A stretch of DNA of 61,607 nt from Lingula anatina. Its lineage: Eukaryota > Brachiopoda > Lingulata > Lingulida > Lingulidae. The stretch is from NCBI RefSeq assembly GCF_001039355.2, contig NW_019776147.1, positions 17,442 to 79,048 on the forward strand. Reading direction: 5' to 3'. Below, one piece after another: positions 12,067-24,176 of the stretch (its first letter is position 1; each line of letters starts with the position of its first letter). The notes beneath the pieces were generated by a model that saw nothing but the letters and a program-made list of their open reading frames with translations, was not told the DNA's origin and ran no database searches. The translations under genes and the position numbers were made by a program.

Positions 12067-13678
12067 CCCCCCCCCCCCCCCCCCCCAGAGGAAAACATGT
12101 ACAGTAAAACATGCAAAAAAGTGACATAAATCGTAACTGGTGTCCTACACCTCAAAAATAATCCGGATTCCCATATGATTAGTACAGGTTAGGGTTAGTT
12201 GGAGTATTGGGTATGTGGGACGAATGTCACCTGTATAAAGTAAAGTGAAGCGAACTTCCATTCCTAGCGGACAACCAGTCCTGTTACACCGGTACGCGGC
12301 TTTAGCTAATGTCTGGGAAATTCCAACCTTTAGTTGCACAGTGACGATATACTATGGAGCATGATCAATAAATTAATTAATTCTCCATAGAGTTACCACC
12401 CAGGCGGGCGTATGATTAGACGGCTTACTCGTATGTCATTGTTGTAGAACATACCCTAGCTACTGTAATATACTATCATTACAATGTTGCACCAAAATCA
12501 AAGGAAATGAAAAAAGCAGTATATCAAGTTGCGCAACACATGGTCTCCTTTCCACTCTGCTAGATGGATCTACCTAGGAACGGTTCGAGGGCGCTTGGGA
12601 ACGACTAACTCGAAATAAGGTGAAACCCTTCCTCTCCACACGAAAAGTCGGATGTCAATCGGTCGGTGGATCCAACGGTTTGACTGCAATGAACATAATT
12701 GAACTTGTGTAACATATACTTTTGTAAATAAAAACTAGTTTAGTAAGGAACTGCCGTGTGAATCTAGCCTGATAAACGCTATCATCGCGTGACTTATTAA
12801 TAGGATCTTCTGTTGCATGTCGCTGTCGGAGTCATAATGAATATCACGTTTATTCAACATGTGTTATAAAAGTCCAAATCCAATTACCAACTCTTCTTCG
12901 CCTAGTTAATCAACAATAACTACCAGGACCGTTCATTGATCAAACGGTTTCTATGGCGTTGGAGTGGGTCTGGCATGACATCACCTCCAAACACGTGCTG
13001 GTGGAAGACGACGGAGGCAGTCGCCATTTTAATTGAGCGTTCCGCTTGTGGGAAAATAGTTCACAAAGGGTTGTGTGCATTGATGTACATGTAAGTTGTA
13101 TTTTCTATAAAGTTCTAAGTACAAAGGCGTAGGTTTCGAATTTGCACCTTTTTATGATCTTCTTTCTCGTTTTCACCTCCTATATCCCTGATTCTTATTA
13201 ATTCTCTCTGTCGTTATTTTTTTTCTTTGCCTGTACTCTAAATCTACGACTCTGCTATGAATTATATATGCTTGTGACAAAAATGACAAATGATATAAAG
13301 AGGTATTATTGACTATTAATGGAAAGCTACCATCCGCACGCAGTGATTTATATATAATTCACCCACAAGATGCAACCGTGCATGTATCATTTTATCTAAC
13401 GTGTTTTTTTTTTATGCACTCTGTTGAACCTGTCTTTCCGATTTTATGTTTCTATTCCGATATATCTGCGTTTTTTTTTTCTTTTTTTTAGGACATGTAT
13501 ATACGTTTCAACTAATCGTTTCATAACCAAATAACAATTAAGAGTTTATGTCTGAGAGATTATTATATATTTAAGTGTGTTTTGTTCATCTATCCATCAA
13601 TTTAACTTTACGGGGCGAGGGGGGTAAAACTAAAATGTTACCAACAAAATCCCCCCAAACACAAACACACAAACCCAG

Positions 13679-13720
<42 letters not shown>

Positions 13721-13852
13721 ACACACACACACACACACAGACGCACACACGCAGACGCACACACATACATACAAAAAGAAAAAAAAGAGAGACGCGCGCA
13801 CACACACACATTCGCATACACATAGAAACACACAAAGTGACACATGTTCACG
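12067..13852 (+). repeat. Copy 2 of the ~1.8-kb direct duplication
   Basis: Near-identical to 10250-12030, with the same internal landmarks: the GGTTAGGGTTAG segment near 12188, GCCATTTTAATTGAGCGTTC near 13023, (GA)n near 13687 and (CA)n near 13720. Homology ends near GTGACACATG at about 13848; beyond that a longer CA tract (about 13864-13897) is unique to this side. Confidence 0.92.
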
Positions 13853-13861
13853 CACCCCCCC

Positions 13862-13900
<39 letters not shown>

Positions 13901-14516
13901 ACGCAAGCACACACGCACACATCGTCTTAGGCTGATGTGTCGGCATAGGCACGCTAATGACTACATCTATAATGTATGAATACTGCAAGGGTTTATTGGA
14001 ACTGAAATAAGAAGAGCGCACATGTATTTTCTCTCTGTGTGTTATTAACAATGGCGTGATAGTTGTCCTGATCATAGCGTCACTGCGGTTCTAATTCCGA
14101 GTAGTTCCTCCTATAGGGAATAACTGCGTGCTTATATTTATTCTACATAGGTCCTCAGTGACTGATTTTTACATTTAACTATAAAATTTGTATGAACGCC
14201 GGAGGCATAGCTGTCACAAATAAAATGTCGACGGCTTTGATAAGTAGGTCGTTTTGTAACATACATCATGGGTCTATAGGTTGAGAAAGCCTTTTAGCGC
14301 ATTCCAAAGATCCACAAGTAATGAATTAATGGAGCCATCAAAAATATGTTTGTGTTTCTTTTTTAGAGTATGAAGTATAGAGTAAACGTTTTAAAAATGA
14401 CAAATTTAAGTACTCAAGGCATTACGGATTTATTGAATTTGTTTATTTTGCAGTTTAATTTCCTATTAAGACGACGTAAAATAGCAGTATGAGTGCTATT
14501 TGTGAAGTGAAACCTT
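13853..14516. other. (CA)n tract then unassigned sequence
   Basis: Poly-C and CA repeats to about 13920, then ordinary AT-rich DNA without a recognisable gene. Confidence 0.5.
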
Positions 14517-14820
14517 ATACAGTACCATACAATACGATACAATATGATATGATACAATACAATACAATACATTACAATACAATGATACAATACAATACAA
14601 TACAATACAATACGATACGATACAATACAATACAATATGATACAATACAATACAATGATACAATACAATACAATACGATACGATACAATATGATACAATA
14701 CAATACAATGATACAATACAATACAATACGATACGATACAATACAATATGATACAATACAATACAATGATACAATACAATACAATACAATGATACAATGC
14801 AAAACAATATAATACTGTGC
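14517..14820. repeat. (ATACA)n pentanucleotide array with GATAC variants
   Basis: About 300 bp built from ATACA units, interrupted by GATAC and ATGAT variants. The junction AATGATACAA recurs near 14581, 14654, 14707, 14765 and 14788, so groups of units of 53-73 bp have themselves been duplicated. Because the unit is 5 bp and avoids stops on the minus strand, it yields a 168-codon Cys/Ile/Val/Leu/Tyr frame that is purely repeat-derived. Confidence 0.95.
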
Positions 14821-17800
14821 AATGCAATGTTATCCCTCTCGGTACATAATAATAAAAGCCACCACACTTAAATACAGAAAAAGGATATATCCCGCCTGGT
14901 ATAGAAACCGCACCTTGCAATCTTTTCGACAGAAAGACACCCCTTTCTATTAAGCATACTTGTTTCTGCTTTATTTTTAAGAAAAAAATCCCTGTTGTGG
15001 GCCAAGGTTATAAAGAACTGAAGACTCCAATTTGATGTTTGTTTTCTTTTTTAGTATTTTTTTACTCATTTACTCATTTAAATTTATAATTGCTGAGATA
15101 TACTGAGACTAGCTATGCGGATCAACATTATTGATAACTGGTATAGGGCAGTCAATGTGCTAAGGTGCCATATTTACTTGTTGCAATGTCTGGGAACTTT
15201 TTTCTTTATTTTATTTGAGGTCGGAGAATTGAAAGATAAAGAAAAATAAACAAGACATAAACTATTCCACCAAGTGAAACGACACTCTTTATGATTTGAA
15301 CTCAATAATAGTTTTGTAATTGCAATCCCCCCTTCCACTGACATTTTTTTCTTTACAGTTTTTTATTTTAGGTGATGAGCATTGTTGAATGATGTATAAA
15401 AAGTCTTGTCATATTCAAGGAAGAACACAAGATTTTTTTCTTCAGTAGATTTTTAACTAGGCGACACAAGTACCCGCAATGAAAATTTTTGTTTACAAAA
15501 AAAACTAAGACCAGACATGTGTTTAGCAAAAATATCTGATTGGCAAGGTCAAGCGACAATACGTGAAGTACATGTAATTCCATTATACTAACCACAAAGG
15601 TAAATCTAATCCTGCACTTCCCCAAAGAGCTAATTGTACGATTAGCTCTCTTTGTCTTTTTTCATTGAGCGTGGGTCGAAGTATCTTCCCTGTCTTCATT
15701 CTTGCTCTCTTTAATAAGATTTGCCCTGTCAGGATTATAGATAGCGGATCTCGGCCTTCCGTTCCTTTATTGGATTTGTTATTAACAGTTGGGTAACAGA
15801 GGGAACTTTACTGTCCCGATCTTATCAGGAATCATTTTGTTCGGAGAGAAGCAGGTACAGATACGCCGGGAGATATTGATATAGAGGGGAAAGATTAAAT
15901 CTGCCCAATACAGGCTCAGTGAAGTAGATACAGGCGGGGAAAACAACCCTGTTGTACCCGTTATGTGTACTTGCATGTCAGTTTGTAGTTTGCCAGATAA
16001 CGAAAAGGGACAATTATTTACAAAGGTCAATATAACGGCGACAAAATGTAATAAATAAAAAAATAAACAAAAATGGATTCGATTGGAATTGCAATCGATT
16101 TGTTTAACTCTGGATAACTATCTATACCTGATAATTTCATCAAAATTTATGATGAGCTTTTGAGACATCTTGCCCACAAACATACAATACAACACCGATA
16201 AAACATAACCCTTTTGATGGCGGAGGTAATATGAAACCATTATAAGCACATTCTGCCTGTCCACACCGAAGACTAAAATCGCAGAAATAATGAATCGTGA
16301 GCGCCATCAAATGTGCACATGAAATCGACATTATTAGTCTCCAAGACGTTCCTATGGTGAAGGCTTTTAATATAACGCAGCTTTAGACAGTTTCGGCATC
16401 GTCTTTCGCAGCAAGATCTCCATCTGGCAACAGATTTTTTTTAGTTTTTTTTAATAACTCTTCTGATGTCTACGAGGGAAGAGACAGAAGGGGATGCGGG
16501 TCAATAGGGACTTTTTATATGCCTGACTTCGTTTTTTGAGTCACTTTTATGTGGGTTGTATATTTTCTTTATCCGTGAAAGACACTATATATCATTTCGC
16601 GAGATGCGTGAAATGTCATATTACTTACTGTGATCGGTGAAGCACCCAGTTATCGTGACTCCTGAATGCGGCTTTTTTTCTCCGTCCTTCGTGAAATGAG
16701 GCCATTATACCCGGTGATGTTAACAAGCGGAACGGTGAACTTTGATTTGATGATTTTATGTCTCTTAAACTATGATCACTAGCCCTCCCCCCCCCCCCAT
16801 GGGACCTTCTTGTCCCCCTCCACTCCCCCCCCCCTTCAATGTAATATCACCTCCAATAATAGGTAGTGCACTGTGACAAAGTGTTCCACTTATGTTTATA
16901 AGCTTTCTTCTATATGAGAGCCGCCAATTACAGCAGACGGAACATTCCATGAATAAATGCACTGCGGAAGTAAATGTGCGATAATATTCAACATGAAATT
17001 TGGACTTATTGACAAGATTTTACTGTAACTATATCCACATGAGAACGACCGACAGAATGACGTCTATATTCAAATTTGCGTGTTTTTGAAACAATAACAA
17101 GAAATGACTCCTGTTAGATTGTAGCATTGTTAGTAATCTATGCCAATACTCGACCGACGTCAGTTTATCTTTACCGTCGACAAAACAGTAACCAAAATAA
17201 AATAGACTAACCGATTATATATGTATTAAGTCTTCTGGTCATCAACCCAAGCTTTTGACAAACATGAAAATCGTTTGATAAACGTACATAATTATAAAAA
17301 GTCAACCCTAATTTTTTGATATTCCATTACAAACGGACCTGATGACTATTTTACTGAATTTGATAACATACCAATCATCCCATACAAACAGATCAAAATC
17401 AATGACGGTGATATCTTATATTTTCTATCATTTCGAAGGAAGATCAAATCTCTGATTTGGCAAAATGTGGTATTTCATTCCTGGCATTTTCTGAATGAAA
17501 CTACAGCAGGGTAATGGACCGAGGCAAAACAGCACAGAAATAATCAAAATCAATGTAGGATCTAAGCCATGACCTTTATTGGCAATTATAAACATTAGTT
17601 TGTCTCCCACGCCGTCTATTATGGGGTCATATTCTACATCGGTGTAATCAATCAAGGACTCCTCTTTTATTCATTGAGATTGGAAAAATCTGTGTTTACT
17701 GAGCACTCAGCTCGTTTCAATCTCATCCGTTTCGATTGGGTTCTGCAACCCTGATGATAAACCAGACGGAACTGATTAGAAGAACAAGATTATCTTTTAG

Positions 17801-18055
17801 TTGTTAAAAAGAATGCCAAGAAGCTTATTAGTTTATTTTAACCGCATGTGTAGCTTACTATTATTGATCTAATGGGCTTTATTTGTTGAACTGTTTCTGA
17901 TATACATGTAATATTGATTAAGAGACGTGTCGCTAGCCATTGGGACTGTTTCAACAGAGATTCCTGTGTGCGCGAAGGGACCAGGAATAATAAACCGTTT
18001 CTGAATAGATTCCAGAAAATAACGGCATGTTATACTACTGCTAAACTGTTTTCCT
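14821..18055. other. Non-coding stretch, nothing recognised
   Basis: AT-rich DNA with poly-C runs near 16787-16798 and 16826-16834. A small hairpin AAAGAGCTAAT / ATTAGCTCTCTTT lies at about 15624-15653. No frame resembles a protein; short exons cannot be excluded. Confidence 0.45.
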
Positions 18056-18057
18056 TT

Positions 18058-18311
18058 GTCTCTCTCCTTCTCCCCCTTCTCTCTCTCGCTCTCCCTCTCT
18101 CTCTCTCGCTCTCTCGCTCTCGCTCTCTCTCGCTCTCTCTCTCTCTCTCTCCCTCGCTCTCTCTCTCGCTCTCTCTCTCGCTCTCTCTCGCACGCTCTCT
18201 CTCTCTCTCGCTCTCCCTCGCTCTCGCTCTCTCTCGCTCTCTCTCCCTCGCTCTCTCTTTCTCTCCCTCGCTCTCTCTCTCCCTCGCTCTCTCTCTCTCG
18301 CTCTCTCTCCA
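18058..18311. repeat. Long (CT)n tract with regular CTCG/CCCTCG variants
   Basis: About 250 bp of CT repeats, interspersed with CGCTCTC and CCCTCGCTCTC units. Long Ser/Leu/Arg frames on one strand and Arg/Glu frames on the other are low-complexity artefacts. The strand is nearly pure pyrimidine, so H-DNA is possible. Confidence 0.97.
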
Positions 18312-19604
18312 TCCAAACCAACAGTACTCATTGTACACTTTTGATTTAATTTTAATAAAGTTGCACTGTCATGGGACGGATACATTTATGCAGAAATAAA
18401 TTGTATAAACGATGTTTTATGTCGGACTGTGTATGTATCTCCTCTGATCTGAAAACCGCCCTTAAAGATGACAGGCTTCTGTTAGACCCATTCCTCGAAA
18501 CGGGTGCATGTAGCCTTAAATGTGAAAAAAACACACTGTCACAAGTTGTAATTGGTTTGAACGTAATAACAGACAATCGGAAAATCGTCCTCTTTCAAGG
18601 TCTTCAGAGAAACTTAATAACATTATGGAATCTGCTAAGGCAGAGACAAAATGTCGCCTTAAATAAGAGCAACCGGCTGTGGAATATATCTTCTCGATCA
18701 AGAGCGTTGTAGTTCGATGGAAACTCGTGGCTGTTAAAATCGATGTCTAGCAGCATCCCTGTTCCACTGTGTCGCATATGTAGCGCATCGTTACTCTTGA
18801 CGTTGTTTACTCCTTGGTGGGATTATTTTAAGGTTTCATTCAAAGAATTGTCGCTAAATGTTGCTATGGCACTGCTTTCACCAATGGTTGTTTGAAAATA
18901 ATGCATTTTATTTCATGAAAGAACGACTCATTATGTGGATTATTAATTATTAAGCCAAACACCATACTTAGTTCTATGAAAATAACAGTCAAGTCAACGA
19001 TTTCTAGCCATTAAATGATTTTGTAGTCTCTCTCTCTCTCTCTCTCTCTCTGTTCTCCTCTCCTTCCTTTTCTCTTTCTCTCTCAATGCATTGAACTCTT
19101 AGTGCACGAGTCAATGAGTGTATGCATGGGTTAGCCGCAGTACATTTCCAGCTAAAATCTAAAACGTAACATTGGAAAGGCATTATGTCATTAAAGAAAC
19201 GCAAACAGCCGTGAGCGCTGCCTACAGCGCAGACCTACTGAACAAAAACAACAATTCGTACGTGAAATCTGGAATGTCAGTATTCCTCAGATATCTTAAT
19301 GTTGTTTTGCATGTAATTGCCACTCTTGTTAATTATTTTAAACGTGATAATAGGCATACGAAAAATATGCTCTTTTGCTCATGATTTCTTCATGGGAAGT
19401 GAATGACATATAAAGGAAACAGGGAAGACACAGGATGTCACTTCCGATAAGAGCAACCGGCTGTGGTATCTTCTCGATCATGAAAGTCACTGGCCGATGT
19501 TAACAGAGCAGAAGAACTTTTTTTTTCATTTGTATTTGGCATTGATAAGATATTTCATGGATGATTTGAAAATAACGCCAGTCGCTACCCTATGGAAATG
19601 ATTG
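18312..19604. other. Upstream non-coding stretch with a small dispersed repeat
   Basis: Contains a short (CT)n at 19027-19052. ATAAGAGCAACCGGCTGTGG occurs near 18663 and again near 19447, each followed within a few bases by TATCTTCTCGATCA: a dispersed repeat of about 35 bp some 784 bp apart. No gene recognised. Confidence 0.5.
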
Positions 19605-19784
19605 CAGGCCCGTAGCCAGAGGGGTTCGGAAGTGTCGAAAGAACCGCCCTTTTCGTCAGGAATAGATCCTTCCTGGGTAAAATTTGATCTAGGTACACAA
19701 ATGTACACGAAGGTTTTATTGTAAAGGTTCCACTTTTTCTACAAAAAGGCCCCCACTTTTTGGAAATTGCTGGCTACGGGCCTG
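19605..19784. mobile_element. hAT-like palindromic MITE
   Basis: A perfect 15-bp terminal inverted repeat: CAGGCCCGTAGCCAG at the left and CTGGCTACGGGCCTG at the right, 180 bp overall and non-coding. Ends of the CAGG...GTAGCCAG type are characteristic of many hAT-superfamily non-autonomous elements. I do not see a clean 8-bp target-site duplication, so the superfamily call is tentative. Confidence 0.7.
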
Positions 19785-22580
19785 GTTTGAAATAACCTCT
19801 TAAATTGCATTTATTTTGCTTTTACATCCACTCGTTTGTGTGTTTGTTGGAACATAAATACCTGAAAATATTTGGTACATTTATAATCGTTTCACTCTCT
19901 CTTTCTAGATATACCCAATGTATTGGTGGGAATAACTTCAAATTGAAGAGCTGTTGTCAGCAGTTTTTTGAGGAAGAGATTTGGTCTTCTGGTTCGAGAC
20001 AAGTGAACCTCATTTTGAAGAAAATCACCACGAACGTCAATGACCCGGGTTGGTTCCTGTTAACAGACCACTTATAGGTGGATTTATCGAAACCGTGGGA
20101 CATTTTTATATTCATTGGAGAAAGAAAAGAACAATTATTTGTATAAGGGAAGGACATTTTTCCGGAAGGAAATACACATAACACGCAATCGCATACGAAA
20201 TGTTATCGAATGATTCAAAAGGATAGGACTAAGAACCTATAGCTAATAGTGCTATCCAAAAGAAGATAACCTTCAAAAGGACTTACAGAAAGCCAAAAAA
20301 TATATATTGATTAGGTGACTAATGTTAGCAGCGTCAAACCAAAGTTCATTCCTTTGCAGACAACGGCGTTACGAAATCGATTTAATTCCAATTTGCCAAA
20401 TTTCATTGAACTATTAACTTGACAGACCACACATGAGAATTTAAAGAACAAATCCTCGTCTTGACATTTATTGAGAGAAAAGGCCAGGTTCGAAAGGAAA
20501 ATTGCCTCCCCCAATGCACCAGATTTAAGAGTTCTATAACCATAACAGCAGCGCATCTAGCACATTCTGTTTTGGCAGTCTACACGCGTCACGAAGCTGA
20601 AAAAAATCACCTCAGCAAAGCCCCTCAACAGTTTTCTCAATCTGCGCTGTATTGCCAATGTGTTTTGTTCAGTCTTGCGGCTAACTCACACCACCATAGC
20701 GAATGGACAGCAGCCACGTTGATTTTTTATAGAAATCACACAATCGACCGTGTTATTGATAAGTCCTTTATATTAACTGCACGATTGAGAGGTAACTTAA
20801 ATGTATATGCATCGATGAAAACGTCTGGACTCTAATTCATTGCCACTGTCTCGTATCTGCACTGTACGTCGCGCAGTGAAGAACAGATTGCGTTTTTAAA
20901 TGATTGCGTGGTCGTCAGCGTTCCGAGCTGCTTGCGGGGGCTTAGACCCCAATTACGCAACTCATATTACTTGGAGCTGCCTAATACCAGTGCTTCATTT
21001 GGATTGATCTATCTCTTTCATTCTGTAATTTTCGAGATCAGCTGAACACTTACATTGACGTGTTTGGGTTGTTCAACACAGCGGGCGGCCAGGTTGGTAC
21101 CGTAGATGAACCATTATACTGGTGCTATTTCCAAGAGGAAGTGACAAGTTTTCACAACAAGGTTAAGACAAATCAACGGAGGTTTTAAAATAACGACACG
21201 ACAGAACAAAACGTGTCTGGATATGATATTAAATTACTGAGAGGAAATCACGACTATCACGTGACATCGTGGGAACAAATATTCTCGAAAACAAGAAGTC
21301 GGGCTATGGTACATTTGATCTGTAATATACTAAGTGAAACGCTTAAGATACCCCTAAGTGTACATTGCTTATAGATAGTGATTTCCAAGGAAGAAGACTA
21401 AATATTTTATTCATGACTCTGTCAAAACAACTTATTTTCTGATTTTTTCCCTGGACAACGAATGATCTCATCATTTTTACAGGAGGCAAAGAAGACTAAT
21501 GTAATCGTCCCTTCATGTGGACAGAGTTCCCTTCAAATACATGAATAATTCACTGAAGGTCATCTTAAAAGAAACATACATAGTGTCAAAGACCGTTGGA
21601 GGAAAGGAAGTACAGCAAATTTACAAAATACAATTACACATATATATATCGCCGGCTATGAAAGAAAACAACATTGGACTGTACTTATAAAGACACCATC
21701 AGCGTGACAGGAAAGAGTCCATTATAGAGGCATTTGGTTATTCTTTGAAGACAAATCAAATGGTATAAAAGCGCTAAAGGAAGAATAATCAACCGATCTT
21801 TCACCCACGGTAGAAAATAATAAAATACGCTGCAAACAAGAGAAAGGAAGAAAAAAGCCCAACAGGAGATTGGCCAATCATAGGGCAGATTCCAAAGTGT
21901 TTAGATACAATACAGGTCTTAACAGAAACACCGTTTTGACTGCATATACATGTACATAAGGAACACAGTTGATCGGTGCATTTTCACCTGATGATACACT
22001 CCGGGATGATAGCGAACATGGTGACGGCTGCTATCCAGGTAAAGTCCTTATTCTATTGTTGAAGCTGCTGCCACGGTTTGAGAATCAGTCTCAGCGACAC
22101 GTGGTACCTGGAAATACTGAGAGTATTGGGCAGCAGACGCAAATATCATTATCTCGAAAGTACACATTTCAAGATTCTTACGGATATATATTTTGACACA
22201 CCAGACAGTACGAGATTGGACAGCGTGGTTGCAAATGCGAACAGTGCTTTTATCTTAAGTTGAAAATGTTTCCTTATATTCGAACATCAACGGAAGAAAA
22301 ATAGCAACGCTCGCTCTCGGTCATTTGATAGAAGAAAACAAAATATTCGCTAATCAGGAACGGAAATTTGCTCGCGGATGAATTCAGGCGCTGCATTATC
22401 GCGGATTTAGCCAACAAAGCCTGTAATAAAAGCATAGAGCAGTAGACGGGATTTCTGCCTGATGTTTCCTGATTGGTTACGGCTTGAAGGGTTTCAGAGA
22501 CATTAGTGCAGGAAGCCGTCCGCTGGCTGTGTTCTAAGACGAACTCCGGGGTAGTTCTCTGGAAGCAAAACAGAGACGTT
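19785..22580. other. Non-coding stretch, nothing recognised
   Basis: The longest frame (20461-20835, 124 codons) opens with TTG, not ATG, and matches no domain I know. Likely flank or intron of the downstream GPCR gene. Confidence 0.4.
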
Positions 22581-22736
22581 AATCTTGAAGAAAGCCACTG
22601 GTGGCACTGTTTTCAAGCTTTTGTGGTTCCTTGGAAAAAGACAACCGTGAAGAGATATAATCTTGGAGAAAGCCACTACTGGCACTGTTTTAAAGCCTTT
22701 GTGGTTCCTGGGAAAAAGACAACCGTGAAGAGATAT
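22581..22736 (+). repeat. Two-copy 78-bp tandem duplication that stays in frame
   Basis: Unit 1 (22581-22658) and unit 2 (22659-22736) start AATCTTG(A/G)AGAAAGCCACT and end ACAACCGTGAAGAGATAT, differing at only a few bases. 78 is a multiple of three, so in one frame the units read as two 26-residue repeats sharing ESH(W/Y)WHCF and KKTTVKRY. That frame is closed upstream by TGA at 22485 and contains no ATG before the repeat, so it is not supported as a stand-alone gene. Confidence 0.85.
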
Positions 22737-23161
22737 AAGTGTGACAACTGCGCACTTGGCAAAGTCTACTGATTAGCGCCATTAGCAAGTAAACGGAAAC
22801 TACCGCCAGTGCTGTCGCTTTTTATACTGACGCAAGAGACCTGTTATCATATGATACGATAGCTCAGCAATCTATTCCTTGCGACATTGACATTTACACG
22901 TCTATTATAGGGATAAAAAAGACCAGATAATGTGCAGATAATCTGAACAATTTTCAACGAGTGAAATAACAAAGACTGGTAAAAAAAGAAGGGTGATTCC
23001 GGGCCGCCAGCAGGCAGCGGAGAATAAAGTGAGTCGGTATTAGGTGCCTCTGTGCAAGAGCCAAAAAAACCTTCAACTGGTCTAAAAATACAACAAGTCC
23101 ATTTGTATCAGGAAGCATCCATCGGTGAGTAAATTATCAGGTATGGAGACAGCTTCTCACT

Positions 23162-24176
23162 AAGCTGACTATATTTGTTCTGGGTGGCATTTATAAGTAA
23201 GGATCGCACTGCTTTAGTTACTTTAGTCACACTTTTTGTCGGAATAGCATATTTTCAAAAACGCACTGTACTTATTCAGGGGTGGCGAGGGCGTTGTATT
23301 TACCATTTGCGTGGATATTTTTTCTTTACAAAAGATACTTTCCCGTATCACGACATCGTGCTAGATACTAGTATGCATCGTTAGTACCAGATGGGGCTTT
23401 CGTTTTGAATATTGATCAAGCGAATAACCTTTTCTTAGATAATGAGGATATTGTGTTTGTAAGACAATGACTGAGTTTACGACGACAAAGGCTTAATTGT
23501 TTTTCAAAAGGAGGTCGTATCTATTACCAATACCAATACTTAAGCATCAGCGTTTTCATTTGACACAATATTCTTCACAAATACGGAATCAGTGTCACTT
23601 AACGAAGTCAGCAGAGTTCCCCAACTCTCGGAATTATTCTGTTTTCATGAGGAACAATTGGTTAATCGGAGAATAGAGATTTTAAGTGCTCATTAAAGAC
23701 CGCCATTCCCATTTGCGGTGAAGCAGGGACAATACCCTTTTGTCTGGAAGTACCCACCTGTCAATTATCACTAAGTTATTTACGTAAGAAGCGAGCAAGC
23801 CGCGTATATATACCAGTAGAGTACAACGGCAAGCATTATAAGCCTGGAACACTGGACTTTATCTTACAATTAACTTATAGATTTTCAACCTAGAAAAGAA
23901 GGAGGGATACGAATTTATACATCCATTTGAACTAAGGACACAGTTCTTCAAGTTTTTACTTACAAACAATTATACTTAGTGCAACTGTGCCAATAAGAAA
24001 ACCTTGCCTGGAGTTACTCGCCGTTTCAAAGAAGATCGAACAAACGTTAATTGGGGACGTTTATCTCTCTAACTTGTTCAAATATTGAAGTTGGCATCTG
24101 ACATAAGGACAACAAATAGAAGCTGACTATATTTGTTCTTGGTGGCATTTGTAAGAGAGGATCGTGCTACTTTAGC
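23162..24176 (+). repeat. Pair of ~57-bp direct repeats 958 bp apart
   Basis: AAGCTGACTATATTTGTTCT..GGTGGCATTT.TAAG..AGGATCG occurs at about 23162-23219 and again at about 24120-24176 with scattered differences. The sequence between them is unrelated and has no gene. Confidence 0.7.

Noticed and set aside
11747-12124. Thr/His and Arg/Glu-rich frames at 11747-12124 and 13575-13979, and their Cys/Val-rich antisense frames
   Set aside because: They are translations of CA and GA microsatellites; both are present only because the block is duplicated.
14414-14920. 168-codon Cys/Ile/Val/Tyr-rich minus-strand frame
   Set aside because: Produced by the 5-bp ATACA repeat, which lacks stop codons in this orientation.
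17869-18399. Ser/Leu/Arg and Arg/Glu frames of 97-161 codons
   Set aside because: Translations of the CT/GA tract, not SR-type proteins.
20461-20835. 124-codon plus-strand frame
   Set aside because: Begins with TTG rather than ATG and has no recognisable motif.
23803-23812. TATATATA box upstream of the GPCR as a candidate promoter
   Set aside because: AT-rich DNA makes such words common, and without transcript data or a first exon the assignment would be guesswork.
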